Positions 9,013 through 16,623 of a DNA stretch of 64,000 nucleotides are shown here, one piece after another (position 1 is the stretch's first letter; every line of letters starts with the position of its first letter). This DNA comes from Planctomycetota bacterium. Its GTDB lineage: Bacteria > Planctomycetota > PLA2 > JAEUHO01. The DNA lies in NCBI GenBank assembly GCA_020851795.1, contig JADZCA010000051.1, positions 1 through 64,000 on the forward strand. The letters are read 5' to 3'. The notes under the pieces were generated by a model. The model searched no databases and had not been told where the DNA came from. It worked only from the letters and a program-made list of their open reading frames with translations. The position numbers and the translations under genes were made by a program.

Positions 9013-11118
9013 TCACCCCCCCGCCGCGACGTCGCCGGCGAGCGCCTCCCGGGCCGCGACGCGGAGCGACAGCCGCGCGAGCGCGGGGTCGCGGTCGGCG
9101 CGCGGGTCGGCGAGCACGCGGCGCGCCGCGGCGCGCGCGCGGAGCAGCACCGGGAGGTCGTCGGGGAAGCGCGCCGCCACGAACGCCGGAGCCCCGTGCT
9201 GACGCGTGCCGAACAGGTCGCCCGCGCCGCGCAGTCGGAGGTCCTCCTCGGCGATCTCGAACCCGTCCTCGGTGCGCTCGAGCGTGCGCAGCCGGTCGGG
9301 CGTCTCGCCCGCCGTGCGGTCCACGAGCACGCACAGGCCGCCCGCGGCGCTGCGCCCGACGCGCCCGCGGAGCTGGTGCAGCTGCGAGAGGCCGAAGCGC
9401 TCGGCGTGCTCGACGACGAGCACCGTCGCGTTGGGCACGTCCACGCCCACCTCGACCACCACCGTGGACACCAGCACGTGGGTGGTGCCCGCGCGGAACG
9501 CGTCCATCGCCGCGTGCCGCGCGTCGGCCTTCATCTTGCCGTGGACGAGGCCGACGACGTGGTGCGGGAGCGCGCGCGCCCACGCGTCGCGCCCCGCCGT
9601 CGCGTCGCGCAGGCCGACGCGGTCGCTCTCCTCGACGAGCGGGTAGACGACGAGGACCTGGTGGCCGCGGGCGAGCTCCTCGCGCACGCGCGCCATCACG
9701 CGCTCGCCGCCCGACGGGCCGACGACGACGGTCTCGCGCCGTCCCCGGCCCGGCGGCAGCCCGCGCAGCACGGTCACGTCGAGGTCGCCGAAGACCACCA
9801 TCGCGAGCGTGCGCGGGATGGGCGTCGCGGTCATGACGAGGCAGTGCGGCGCGCGTCCCTTCGAGACGAGCTCGCGGCGCTGGCGCACGCCGAACTTGTG
9901 CTGCTCGTCCACCACGACGAGCGCGAGGTCGGCGAAGACCACGTCGCGCGAGAGCACCGCGTGCGTGCCGACGACGAGGTCGGCCTCGCCCGCGGCCACG
10001 CGCGCCACCGCCTGCGCACGGGCGGCGCCCCGGCGCGCGCCGTAGAGCGCCTCGATGCGCACGTCGCTCCCGTCGAGCATCCGGCGCAGCGTCGCCTCGT
10101 GCTGGCGCGCGAGCACCTCGGTCGGCGCCATGAACGCCGCCTGGTGGCCGTTGGCGACCGCGGCGAGGCAGGCGTGGACCGCGACGAAGGTCTTGCCGGC
10201 GCCGACGTCGCCCTGCAGCAGGCGGTTCATCGGCGTGGGCCGCTCGAGGTCGGCGCGCACCTCGGCCATCGCCTGCTCCTGCGCGGGCGTGGGCGTGAAG
10301 GGCAGGCGGGCGCGGATGCGCCGCTCGAGCTCGGGCGTGAAGCGCAGCGGGACGCCGGGCGAGAGCACGCGCCGGGCGCGGCGGCGCCCGAGCATGAGCT
10401 CGTGCACGAGCAGCTCGTCGAAGGCGAGGCGGCGGCGCGCGACCTCGGCGTCGGCGGGCTCCGCGGGGAAGTGCAGCGCGCGCACCGCGTCGGGCAGCGA
10501 GGGCAGCGGCTCGACGAGCGAGCCGTCCTCGGTCGCCGCGCGCAGCGCGGGCGGCACGACGTCCTCGAGGCGCGACGCCGCCTCCATCGCGGTCCAGACC
10601 GCGCGGCGCACCGCGAGCGCCGAGAGCCCGGTGGTGAGCGGGTGCACCGGCACGAGGCGCCCCACGCCGGGGTGCGGCGCGTCGTCGTCGGGGAGGCGCT
10701 CGACGGCGGGCGAGGCGAGCTCGGCCGCGGTCCCGCGACGCTGCACGGGCCCGTGCAGGAGCACGCGCACGCCGGCCGCGAGCGAGGAGGAGAGCCACGG
10801 CTGGTTGAACCACCGCGCGCGCACCTCGCCGGTCGCGTCGGCCCCGCGCGCCTCGACGATCACGAGCCCGCCGCGCGCCCGCACCGTCTTCACCGCGCTC
10901 AGCGTGCCGACCCACGTGCCCTCGGCGCCGGCCAAGAGCGACGCGGCCGGCAGGGGCCGGCGCCGGTCCTCGAAGCGCCGCGGCGCGAGGCGCAGCAGGT
11001 CCTCGACCGTGGCGACGCCGAGGCGCGCGAACGCCTCGGCCCGGCTCGCGCCGACGCCGGGCACGAGCGAGACGGGGTCGCCGGGAGCGAGCGGGGCCCG
11101 CGGCTTCGCCGGGCTCAC
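9013..11118 (-). CDS. recG: ATP-dependent DNA helicase RecG
   Basis: It remodels stalled replication forks and Holliday junctions. The N-terminal wedge/OB region contains SLVPGVG. Superfamily 2 helicase motifs follow: motif I GDVGAGKT (about 302-309), DEQH box (about 403-406), TATPIPRTLA (about 427-436), the LVVYPLVEES segment, and the family-specific HAERFGLSQLHQLRGRVGRS. The open frame extends to 11484, but GTG at 11118 is chosen. It overlaps the TGA of the upstream gene as GTGA, and the extension would be a shadow of that gene. Length 701 residues is normal (E. coli 693). Confidence 0.95.
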   Translation of the reverse strand: MSPAKPRAPLAPGDPVSLVPGVGASRAEAFARLGVATVEDLLRLAPRRFEDRRRPLPAASLLAGAEGTWVGTLSAVKTVRARGGLVIVEARGADATGEVRARWFNQPWLSSSLAAGVRVLLHGPVQRRGTAAELASPAVERLPDDDAPHPGVGRLVPVHPLTTGLSALAVRRAVWTAMEAASRLEDVVPPALRAATEDGSLVEPLPSLPDAVRALHFPAEPADAEVARRRLAFDELLVHELMLGRRRARRVLSPGVPLRFTPELERRIRARLPFTPTPAQEQAMAEVRADLERPTPMNRLLQGDVGAGKTFVAVHACLAAVANGHQAAFMAPTEVLARQHEATLRRMLDGSDVRIEALYGARRGAARAQAVARVAAGEADLVVGTHAVLSRDVVFADLALVVVDEQHKFGVRQRRELVSKGRAPHCLVMTATPIPRTLAMVVFGDLDVTVLRGLPPGRGRRETVVVGPSGGERVMARVREELARGHQVLVVYPLVEESDRVGLRDATAGRDAWARALPHHVVGLVHGKMKADARHAAMDAFRAGTTHVLVSTVVVEVGVDVPNATVLVVEHAERFGLSQLHQLRGRVGRSAAGGLCVLVDRTAGETPDRLRTLERTEDGFEIAEEDLRLRGAGDLFGTRQHGAPAFVAARFPDDLPVLLRARAAARRVLADPRADRDPALARLSLRVAAREALAGDVAAGG

Positions 11119-11549
11119 CGCGCCCGCTCCGCCGCCGCCCACGACGCGGGGTAGTCCGCCGCGAGCCGCGCCGCCGCCCGCGCCCGCGCGGCGGGGTCCT
11201 TCGCGACGAGGGAGAGCGTGCGCAGGGCCCGCGCCCGCGCCGGTCCCGGCGGGCCCGCGTCCACGAACGCGAGCAGCGCCGCGTCGTCGCCGGCCGCGAC
11301 GAGGTGGACCAGCGTGACCTCGTCGCGCCAAGGCGGCGGGAACGCGCTCGGCCCGCCGACCGCCTCGGCCGCCGCGCGGAGCGCGTCGCGGTCGCCCTTG
11401 CGCTCGAACGCGTCGAGCGCGCGCAGGGCGCGCTCGACGACGTCGGGCCGCGCGCTGCGCGTCGAGGGCGCGGGGCGCGTCCACCAGCCGAGCGCGCCGC
11501 CGGTGGCGGCCGCGAGCAGCGAGACGACCACGGCGAGCGCGCGCGACAT
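11115..11549 (-). CDS. Small membrane-anchored protein of unknown function upstream of recG
   Basis: 144 residues with an N-terminal hydrophobic segment (about 4-23, VVVSLLAAATGGALGWW). An Ala-rich helical domain follows, made of short repeats such as ALRAAAEAVGG and ARAAARLAADYP, which look TPR-like. Stop and recG start overlap (GTGA), so the two are translationally coupled. No family is recognised. Unlike the cytosolic helicase it precedes, this protein probably faces the periplasm. Confidence 0.65.
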   Translation of the reverse strand: MSRALAVVVSLLAAATGGALGWWTRPAPSTRSARPDVVERALRALDAFERKGDRDALRAAAEAVGGPSAFPPPWRDEVTLVHLVAAGDDAALLAFVDAGPPGPARARALRTLSLVAKDPAARARAAARLAADYPASWAAAERAR

Positions 11550-11609
11550 CGCGTCCAGCCTACGCGCCGGCCCGACGCCCGGCCTCGATCACGCTCGCAC
11601 CGCGATCCG

Positions 11610-13232
11610 TCAGGGGCCGACCACCACGACCCGCACGCGCCGCACCCGCGCCACCGCCTCGCCGCCGCGCGTCTCGCCGCTCGCGTCGCCGCGGGCGGGA
11701 CCGCCACCCGGCGGCGCCGGCGGCACGCCGGCGGTGGGCGGCGCGGCCGGGAGCCGCTCCGCGTCGCCCGACGCGCCCTTGGCCGCACCCTCCGGCGGCG
11801 CCGCGGCGGCGTCCTCCGCCGCGGTGCCCGCGGCGCGCGACGTCGGCGAGCGGACGCGGCGGTAGGCGACGCGGGCGTCCTCGTCGTCGAGCGCCGCACG
11901 GAGCGCCGCCGCGTCGGCCTCGGCCACGTCCACGACGAGCGTGCCGAGCACCGCGGGGGACGCCGCCTTGCGCGCCTCGAGGGTCTTGCCGCTCCCGACG
12001 GCGCGCGCGTCCTCCGCGGCGGACGCCCGGGGCTTCGCGCCGGCCCCCGTGTCCCGCGCGCCCTTCGCGTCGGCCCGGAGCGACGCGAGCGCGAGCGCGA
12101 CCTGCGCCCGCGCGTCGTCGTAGGAGGCCGCGCGGACGTAGAGGACGTCGTCCACGCCCTCCGACCACGTCCCGTCGGGGGAGGCCTTGGCCTTCTCCGA
12201 CGCCGAGGGCGCGTCGCCCCGACCAGAGTCGGTCGCGGGCGGTCGCGCCGGACCCGGCGTGCCGCGCGCGCGGGTCCCGGGCGCCTTGAAGCTCCCGTCG
12301 TCCCGCGCGCCCGGGGCCTTGTCGGCGCCTTCGGGCGCGCCGGGACCCGAGGGCTCGCCCTCTTCGCCCGGGCGCGCGAGCTCGGGGGTCGGCGGCGCTG
12401 CCGGCGGCGGCGGAGCCGGCGGAGCCGGCGGCGTCGGTGTCGTCGGCGGCGGCGCGGAAGGCCCGGACGGAGGCGGGGTGGCCCGCGGCGGCGGGCCGCC
12501 CGCACCGAACCGGGCCGACGGGGTCGGGGTCGGCTCCGCCGTGTCCGCCGCAGGCTGCGAGCGAGCGAGCCCGTCGTCGGGCGTCGTCCCCGCCGCGCCC
12601 CCCGTCGTGGCCGCGGCGGCGCGCGGCGCCGGGCGCGCCTCCGCGTCGGCGCGGCGTGCCGCGTCGGGGTCGTCGGTGGGTTCGCGCAGTCCCGGCGGCA
12701 CGCCGCCGCCCGGCCGCAGCGCGGGGTTGGGCTTGCCCTCGGGCCACGAGAGCCGCCCGGGGTCGGTGCGCGGGTCCACCGGCGGCGGCGCGCTCGCGGG
12801 CGCGGCGCGCTTCTCGGCGTGCGCGTTCGCGACCGTCGGCTCGCCGGAGGCGCCTCCGCCGGCCGCTCCCATCCTCGTCACGCGGAAGATCCCGGCGCCG
12901 AGCGCGACGCCGACCGCGGCGGCGATCGGGAGCGCGAGGCGACGGAAGAGCACCACCCGCCCGGCGGGACGCGACGAGGCGGCCGCCTGCTGCGCCGCGA
13001 CGGCCTGCGCCGACGGAAGGCCGGCGCGCTCGCGCACGCGCGCGAGGAAGTCGGGCGGCACCGACGGCGCGGGCAGCGCCCGCAGCGCCGCGCGCAGCCG
13101 CCGCAGTTCCTCGAGCGCCGCGGCGAGCTCGGGCTCGTCGTGGAGGCGACGACGCAGCTCTTCCGCGGCGGTCGGCGAGAGGCGACCGTCCACGAGGTCG
13201 TTGAGCTGCGCCGCGTCGTGCGGGTGCGTCAT
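11610..13232 (-). CDS. Anti-sigma factor with Pro-rich linker and extracytoplasmic C-terminal domain
   Basis: 540 residues. The N-terminal cytosolic helical domain (about 1-65: NDLVDGRLSPTAAEELRRRL and a Leu-rich pair of helices) looks like a zinc-less anti-sigma domain. A transmembrane segment at about 98-116 (LPIAAAVGVALGAGIF) follows. A low-complexity region of about 250 residues rich in Pro, Ala, Gly and Arg then leads to a C-terminal portion with GTLVVDVAEADAAALRAAL and a Val/Arg-rich end. ATG at 13232 overlaps the sigma factor stop as ATGA, the usual sigma/anti-sigma coupling. It presumably sequesters the neighbouring ECF factor until an envelope signal arrives. The signal is unknown. 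Confidence 0.8.
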   Translation of the reverse strand: MTHPHDAAQLNDLVDGRLSPTAAEELRRRLHDEPELAAALEELRRLRAALRALPAPSVPPDFLARVRERAGLPSAQAVAAQQAAASSRPAGRVVLFRRLALPIAAAVGVALGAGIFRVTRMGAAGGGASGEPTVANAHAEKRAAPASAPPPVDPRTDPGRLSWPEGKPNPALRPGGGVPPGLREPTDDPDAARRADAEARPAPRAAAATTGGAAGTTPDDGLARSQPAADTAEPTPTPSARFGAGGPPPRATPPPSGPSAPPPTTPTPPAPPAPPPPAAPPTPELARPGEEGEPSGPGAPEGADKAPGARDDGSFKAPGTRARGTPGPARPPATDSGRGDAPSASEKAKASPDGTWSEGVDDVLYVRAASYDDARAQVALALASLRADAKGARDTGAGAKPRASAAEDARAVGSGKTLEARKAASPAVLGTLVVDVAEADAAALRAALDDEDARVAYRRVRSPTSRAAGTAAEDAAAAPPEGAAKGASGDAERLPAAPPTAGVPPAPPGGGPARGDASGETRGGEAVARVRRVRVVVVGP

Positions 13233-13927
13233 GACGCGGGCCCCGGCAGCGGCGAGCCGGCGCGCGGCGCGTCGGGCCTCGGGCGCTCGCCCGGCGCGGG
13301 GGCGGTGCGCGGCGCGTCGTCGAGCACCGAGCCCATGCGCCGCCGCAGCTCGCCGCGCGCGCGGTGCAGGCGGCTGCGCACCGTGCCGAGCGGCACGTCG
13401 AGCACCTCGGCGATCTCCTCGTAGCCGAGGTCCTCGGCGTCGCGGAGCACGACGACCTCGCGGGACTCGTCGTCGAGCTCGGCGAGCGCGACCGTGAGCG
13501 CGGCGGCGACCTCGGCGGCGCGCAGGCGCTCGTGCGGTGCGGGCCCCGGGGCGGCGAGCGCGTCCACGAGGGGCGCGTCGTCGCCCGCGGGCACGGCGTC
13601 GATCGAGAGGGGCTGGGTGTGCTTCACGGTCCGTCGGCGGCGCAGCTCGTTGCGACACTGGTTGATCGCGATGCGCGTCACCCAGGTCGAGAACCGGGCG
13701 TCGCCGTGGAACCCGCCGAGCGCCCGCCACGCCTTGACGAAGGTCTCCTGGGCGGCGTCGAGCGCGGCCTCCGCGTCGGACAGGATCCGCCGGCACACCC
13801 GCAGGACGCGGGCCTCGTGCCGGCGGACCAGGTCGTCGAAGGCCGTCGCCCGGCCCGCCCGGAAGGCCTCGACGAGGTCGAGGTCGGGGTCGCGGGACAC
13901 GGTCGAAGGGGTCGGTTCCGCCGCCAT
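13229..13927 (-). CDS. ECF-type RNA polymerase sigma factor
   Basis: 232 residues. Region 2 (DDLVRRHEARVLRVCRRI, AQETFVKAWRAL, FSTWVTRIAINQCRNELRR) and region 4 (LAELDDESREVVVLRDAE, then the helix-turn-helix GYEEIAEVLDVPLGTVRSRL) are complete. They direct core polymerase to a stress regulon. The open frame extends to 14218 but the added residues are low complexity. ATG at 13927 is chosen, although no strong ribosome site is visible. It overlaps its anti-sigma partner by four bases. A strong terminator at 14026-14068 separates it from the phosphatase upstream, so it needs its own promoter within about 100 bases. Confidence 0.92.
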   Translation of the reverse strand: MAAEPTPSTVSRDPDLDLVEAFRAGRATAFDDLVRRHEARVLRVCRRILSDAEAALDAAQETFVKAWRALGGFHGDARFSTWVTRIAINQCRNELRRRRTVKHTQPLSIDAVPAGDDAPLVDALAAPGPAPHERLRAAEVAAALTVALAELDDESREVVVLRDAEDLGYEEIAEVLDVPLGTVRSRLHRARGELRRRMGSVLDDAPRTAPAPGERPRPDAPRAGSPLPGPAS

Positions 13928-14025
13928 TGGACTCGGTCGAGGCGCTCCGGTTCCGCTCGCCGGGGGGGCGACGCGCAGGGCCTCTGCACGGTGATACGCG
14001 CGTCCCGGGCCCCCGTTCGGCAAAA

Positions 14026-14068
14026 TCGTCGCAAAAGGAGGGCGTCGGCGAGGCGCCGACGCCCTCCT
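14026..14068 (-). terminator. Rho-independent terminator downstream of the phosphatase gene
   Basis: On the minus strand a perfect 14-bp stem (14068-14055 with 14049-14036) and 5-base loop are followed by TTTTGCGACGATTTT. This is a classic intrinsic terminator. It lies about 250 bases past the stop of the PP2C gene and just before the sigma gene. Confidence 0.85.
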
Positions 14069-14116
14069 GAGAGCAGACGACTCGCGCCCCGAGGCGCGAC
14101 GGCGACGGCGCGGCGT

Positions 14117-14190
14117 CGAGGGAGAGGCGGGGTGGAGGGAGAGGCGGAGTTGAGGGGGAGGCGGAGTTGGGGGAGAGGAGGTGGGGCGGC
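14117..14190 (+). repeat. Degenerate ~20-bp polypurine tandem repeat
   Basis: Imperfect repeats of GGGAGAGGCGGAGTTG-like units make an almost uninterrupted purine run on the plus strand, pyrimidine on the minus strand. It is transcribed as C/U-rich RNA downstream of the phosphatase, which would suit Rho loading. It could also adopt a triplex. Confidence 0.6.
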
Positions 14191-14314
14191 GGACGCGGCC
14201 ATCGGGGGCCGGCCGCACGTCCCGACGGGCGCCCGTCCGCGCCGTCGGAGCGCGACTCGGTGACGGACTGCCCGGAGGCCGACGCCCGCGACGGGCTCCT
14301 CCCGGCGCGACGCG

Positions 14315-15148
14315 CTACCGGCGGGACGTGAGCGAGGGGCCGCCGACGCGGGCGAGCACGACCGTGATGTTGTCGGTGCCGCCCTCGGCCTCCGCCATCT
14401 CGATGAGGCGGACGCACTGCTCGGCGAGCGGCGACTCGCGCTTCATCGCGGCCTCGAGGTCGGCGTGACGGACGAGCCCCGAGAGCCCGTCGGTGCAGAG
14501 GAGCAGCTTGTCGCCGTCCTCGAGCTCGAGGCGGTCGTGCTGCACGTCGAGCTCTTCCTCGCTGCCGAGCGCCTGGAGGATGATGTGCCGCGCGGGCAGC
14601 CGCTCGGCCTCCTCCTCGGTGAGCAGCCCGTCCTCGACGAGCTTGCCGACGAGGCTCTGGTCCTTCGTCAGCTGGCGCAGCGTGCCGCGGCGCAGCAGGT
14701 AGGCGCGGCTGTCGCCGACCTGGAACAGCTCGACCGCCCCGCCGATCGCCCACGCGACGGTGACCGTGGTGCCCATGCCCTCGCGCGACGCGTCGCGCGC
14801 CCCCTCGGTGCGGATCCGCTCGTTGGCGGCGCGCACGGCCGCGCTGCCGATCTCGCGCACGTCCTTCGGGCCGAGCGCGCGCCCCTCGACGCGGCGCGCG
14901 ATCTCCTGCGCGATCGTCTCGACCGCGAGGCGGCTGGCGACCTCGCCGGCCTTGGCCCCGCCCATGCCGTCGGCGACGGCGAGCAGCGTGCCCGTGCCGC
15001 TCGTGCTCGCGTTGGACTCGCGGTCGCCCGCGATCGCACCGGGCTCGCCGACGAGGGCGACCCAGAGGTTGTCCTCGTTGTTGCGGCGGACGCGACCCGT
15101 GGCGGTGCGGCCGCAGGCCCAGACCCGAAGGGGCAGCGGCGCGCTCAT
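14315..15148 (-). CDS. PP2C-family serine/threonine protein phosphatase
   Basis: 277 residues, cytosolic, metal-dependent dephosphorylation of Ser/Thr. It carries the usual PP2C motifs: RRNNEDN (Asp26), VADGMGG (Asp60-Gly64), GTTVTVAW, QVGDSRAYL, LTKDQSL, CTDGLSG and GGTDNITVVL with the final metal-binding Asp. These match the bacterial Stp/PrpC type that opposes Hanks-type kinases. No kinase gene lies next to it. It is transcribed alone, ends at a terminator, and is divergent from the NPCBM gene with 188 bases between starts. No good ribosome site precedes the ATG at 15148. Confidence 0.94.
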   Translation of the reverse strand: MSAPLPLRVWACGRTATGRVRRNNEDNLWVALVGEPGAIAGDRESNASTSGTGTLLAVADGMGGAKAGEVASRLAVETIAQEIARRVEGRALGPKDVREIGSAAVRAANERIRTEGARDASREGMGTTVTVAWAIGGAVELFQVGDSRAYLLRRGTLRQLTKDQSLVGKLVEDGLLTEEEAERLPARHIILQALGSEEELDVQHDRLELEDGDKLLLCTDGLSGLVRHADLEAAMKRESPLAEQCVRLIEMAEAEGGTDNITVVLARVGGPSLTSRR

Positions 15149-15336
15149 CCTCGGGACGTCGTCCCTCTCCGACAGGGGCCGTCCCGAGCGCGGCGCCGAT
15201 GCCGCCCCGGGACGGGGACCGGGAGCCTACCGCGCCCCCGGTCGCGAGGCAACCCGATCCTGTGCCGCCGACGGAAGCCCCGTCCGGCGGGCCCTGCCGT
15301 CTTGACGCTGCCCCCGGGCTCCGGAGAATCGCCACG

Positions 15337-16623
15337 ATGGCCGCTCGTTCGCTGCGCACCGCGTCCGCCCTCGCCCTCCTCGCGGTCGCGGCGGCCGTCG
15401 CCCCTGCGACCGCCGCACCCGCCCGGCGCAGCGCCGAGGTGGTGCGCCTCGACGGCGACCCCGTCCGGGGGCCGTTCGCCTCGATCGGCGCCGACGGCAT
15501 CCGCCTCGAGGGCGCCGCGGCCCCGATCGCCCTCGACGAGGTCCGCGTGCTGCGCTGGAGCGACGCCGCCGCCGGCCCGACCGCGCACCCGCCCGGCGGG
15601 GCCCCCGCCGACGCGTCGGGGACGCGCCTGCTCGTGGTGCTCCGCGGCGACGAGATGCTGCGGGGCCGCCTCCGCACGGGCGACGACGAGGGCCTCGAGC
15701 TCGAGCCCGACGGCCTGCCGCCGGTGCGCATCCCCTTCGAGCAGGTGCGCCGCGTCGAGCGCGACGGCCCCGACCGCGGCCCGTGCGACGAGCCCGGCCG
15801 CGCCCACCTGCCGCGCCCCGGCTCCGACGTCGCGTGGACCACGGCGGGCGACGCCTACGTCGGCACGCTCGCCGGCGCCGACGCGGACGGGGTGGCCATC
15901 GAGCAGGGCGGCGCGCGCCGCACCGTGCGATGGGGCGACCTCGTCGTGCTCCACGTGGACGAGCCCGCGCTCGCGCCCGCCGAGGGGCTCGTCGCGGAGG
16001 TCGAGACCTCGGGCGGCACGCGGCTCGTCGCGACCTCGGTCGAGGGCGACGCCTCGACGTGGACGGTGCGCACGCGCACGGGCCTGTCGGTGCCGGTGCC
16101 GGTCGCGGCGGTCGCCGCGGTGCGCTGGCGCGGCGGGCGTTTCGTCTACCTGAGCGACCTCCCCTACGCCTCGACCTTCGAGCCCTACTACGCCGACGAC
16201 CTGCTCGACGCCAAGACGCTCGAACGCTGGTACGGCGCACGCACCGACCGCACGCCGTCGGGGTGCCCGCTGCGCGTCGCGGGCGTGACCTACCGCCACG
16301 GCGTCGCGGTCCACGCCCGGAGCACGCTGCGCGTCGCGCTCGACGGCGCCTACACCCGCTTCCAGGCGCAGTTCGGCGTGGACGACGAGGCGCTGGCGGG
16401 CGCCGAGGGAAGCCGCGGCGACGTCGTCGCGCGCGTGCTCGTCGACGGCCGCGAGGCGTGGACGAGCGGCGGCTCGGTGCGGGGCGGGGAGGCGGCGCGC
16501 GTCGTCGGCCCGGTGGACCTCGGGGGCGCGAAGGAGCTCGTGCTCGAGGTCGGCTTCGGCGGCGACCAGCATCGGATGGACCGCGCGGACTGGCTCGACC
16601 CGGTCCTCGTCCGGGCCCGATGA
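15337..16623 (+). CDS. Secreted NPCBM-domain protein
   Basis: 428 residues with a signal peptide (MAARSLRTASALALLAVAAA, cleavage near residue 27). The middle is a series of short beta-strand repeats resembling an SH3-like/Sm-like region (for example VVRLDGDPVRGPF, VVLRGDEMLRGRL, TTAGDAYVGTLAG). An NPCBM carbohydrate-binding module follows from about 269 (PYYADDLLDAKTLERW, TYRHGVAVHARSTLRV, FQAQFGVDDE, ELVLEVGFGGD). It probably binds glycans outside the cell. ATG at 15337 is preceded by GGAG. The stop overlaps the next gene's ATG (ATGA), so it is coupled to the von Willebrand protein. NPCBM proteins of this layout are common in planctomycetes. Confidence 0.85.
   Translation: MAARSLRTASALALLAVAAAVAPATAAPARRSAEVVRLDGDPVRGPFASIGADGIRLEGAAAPIALDEVRVLRWSDAAAGPTAHPPGGAPADASGTRLLVVLRGDEMLRGRLRTGDDEGLELEPDGLPPVRIPFEQVRRVERDGPDRGPCDEPGRAHLPRPGSDVAWTTAGDAYVGTLAGADADGVAIEQGGARRTVRWGDLVVLHVDEPALAPAEGLVAEVETSGGTRLVATSVEGDASTWTVRTRTGLSVPVPVAAVAAVRWRGGRFVYLSDLPYASTFEPYYADDLLDAKTLERWYGARTDRTPSGCPLRVAGVTYRHGVAVHARSTLRVALDGAYTRFQAQFGVDDEALAGAEGSRGDVVARVLVDGREAWTSGGSVRGGEAARVVGPVDLGGAKELVLEVGFGGDQHRMDRADWLDPVLVRAR

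Larger units (their letters stand above)
13928..14314. other. Intergenic region with terminator and purine-rich repeats
   Basis: 387 bases between the ECF sigma gene and the phosphatase gene, both leftward. It holds the intrinsic terminator at 14026-14068 and the polypurine repeat at 14117-14190. No coding region is supported; the sigma gene promoter should lie at about 13928-14025 but no convincing -35/-10 is seen. Confidence 0.6.

Noticed and set aside
5268..9836. A 1522-codon open frame on the plus strand
   Set aside because: It lies opposite the transglycosylase, HEAT and recG genes. Its product is Arg/Ala/Glu-rich with no motif; at this GC content long antisense open frames are expected.
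11119..11484. Longer N-terminus for recG
   Set aside because: The added residues are Arg-rich shadow of the 11115-11549 gene; GTGA overlap and normal family length favour 11118.
15302..15329. TTGACG and GAGAAT as a promoter for the NPCBM gene
   Set aside because: The -10 would overlap the ribosome site and leave only a few bases before ATG at 15337; probably chance.
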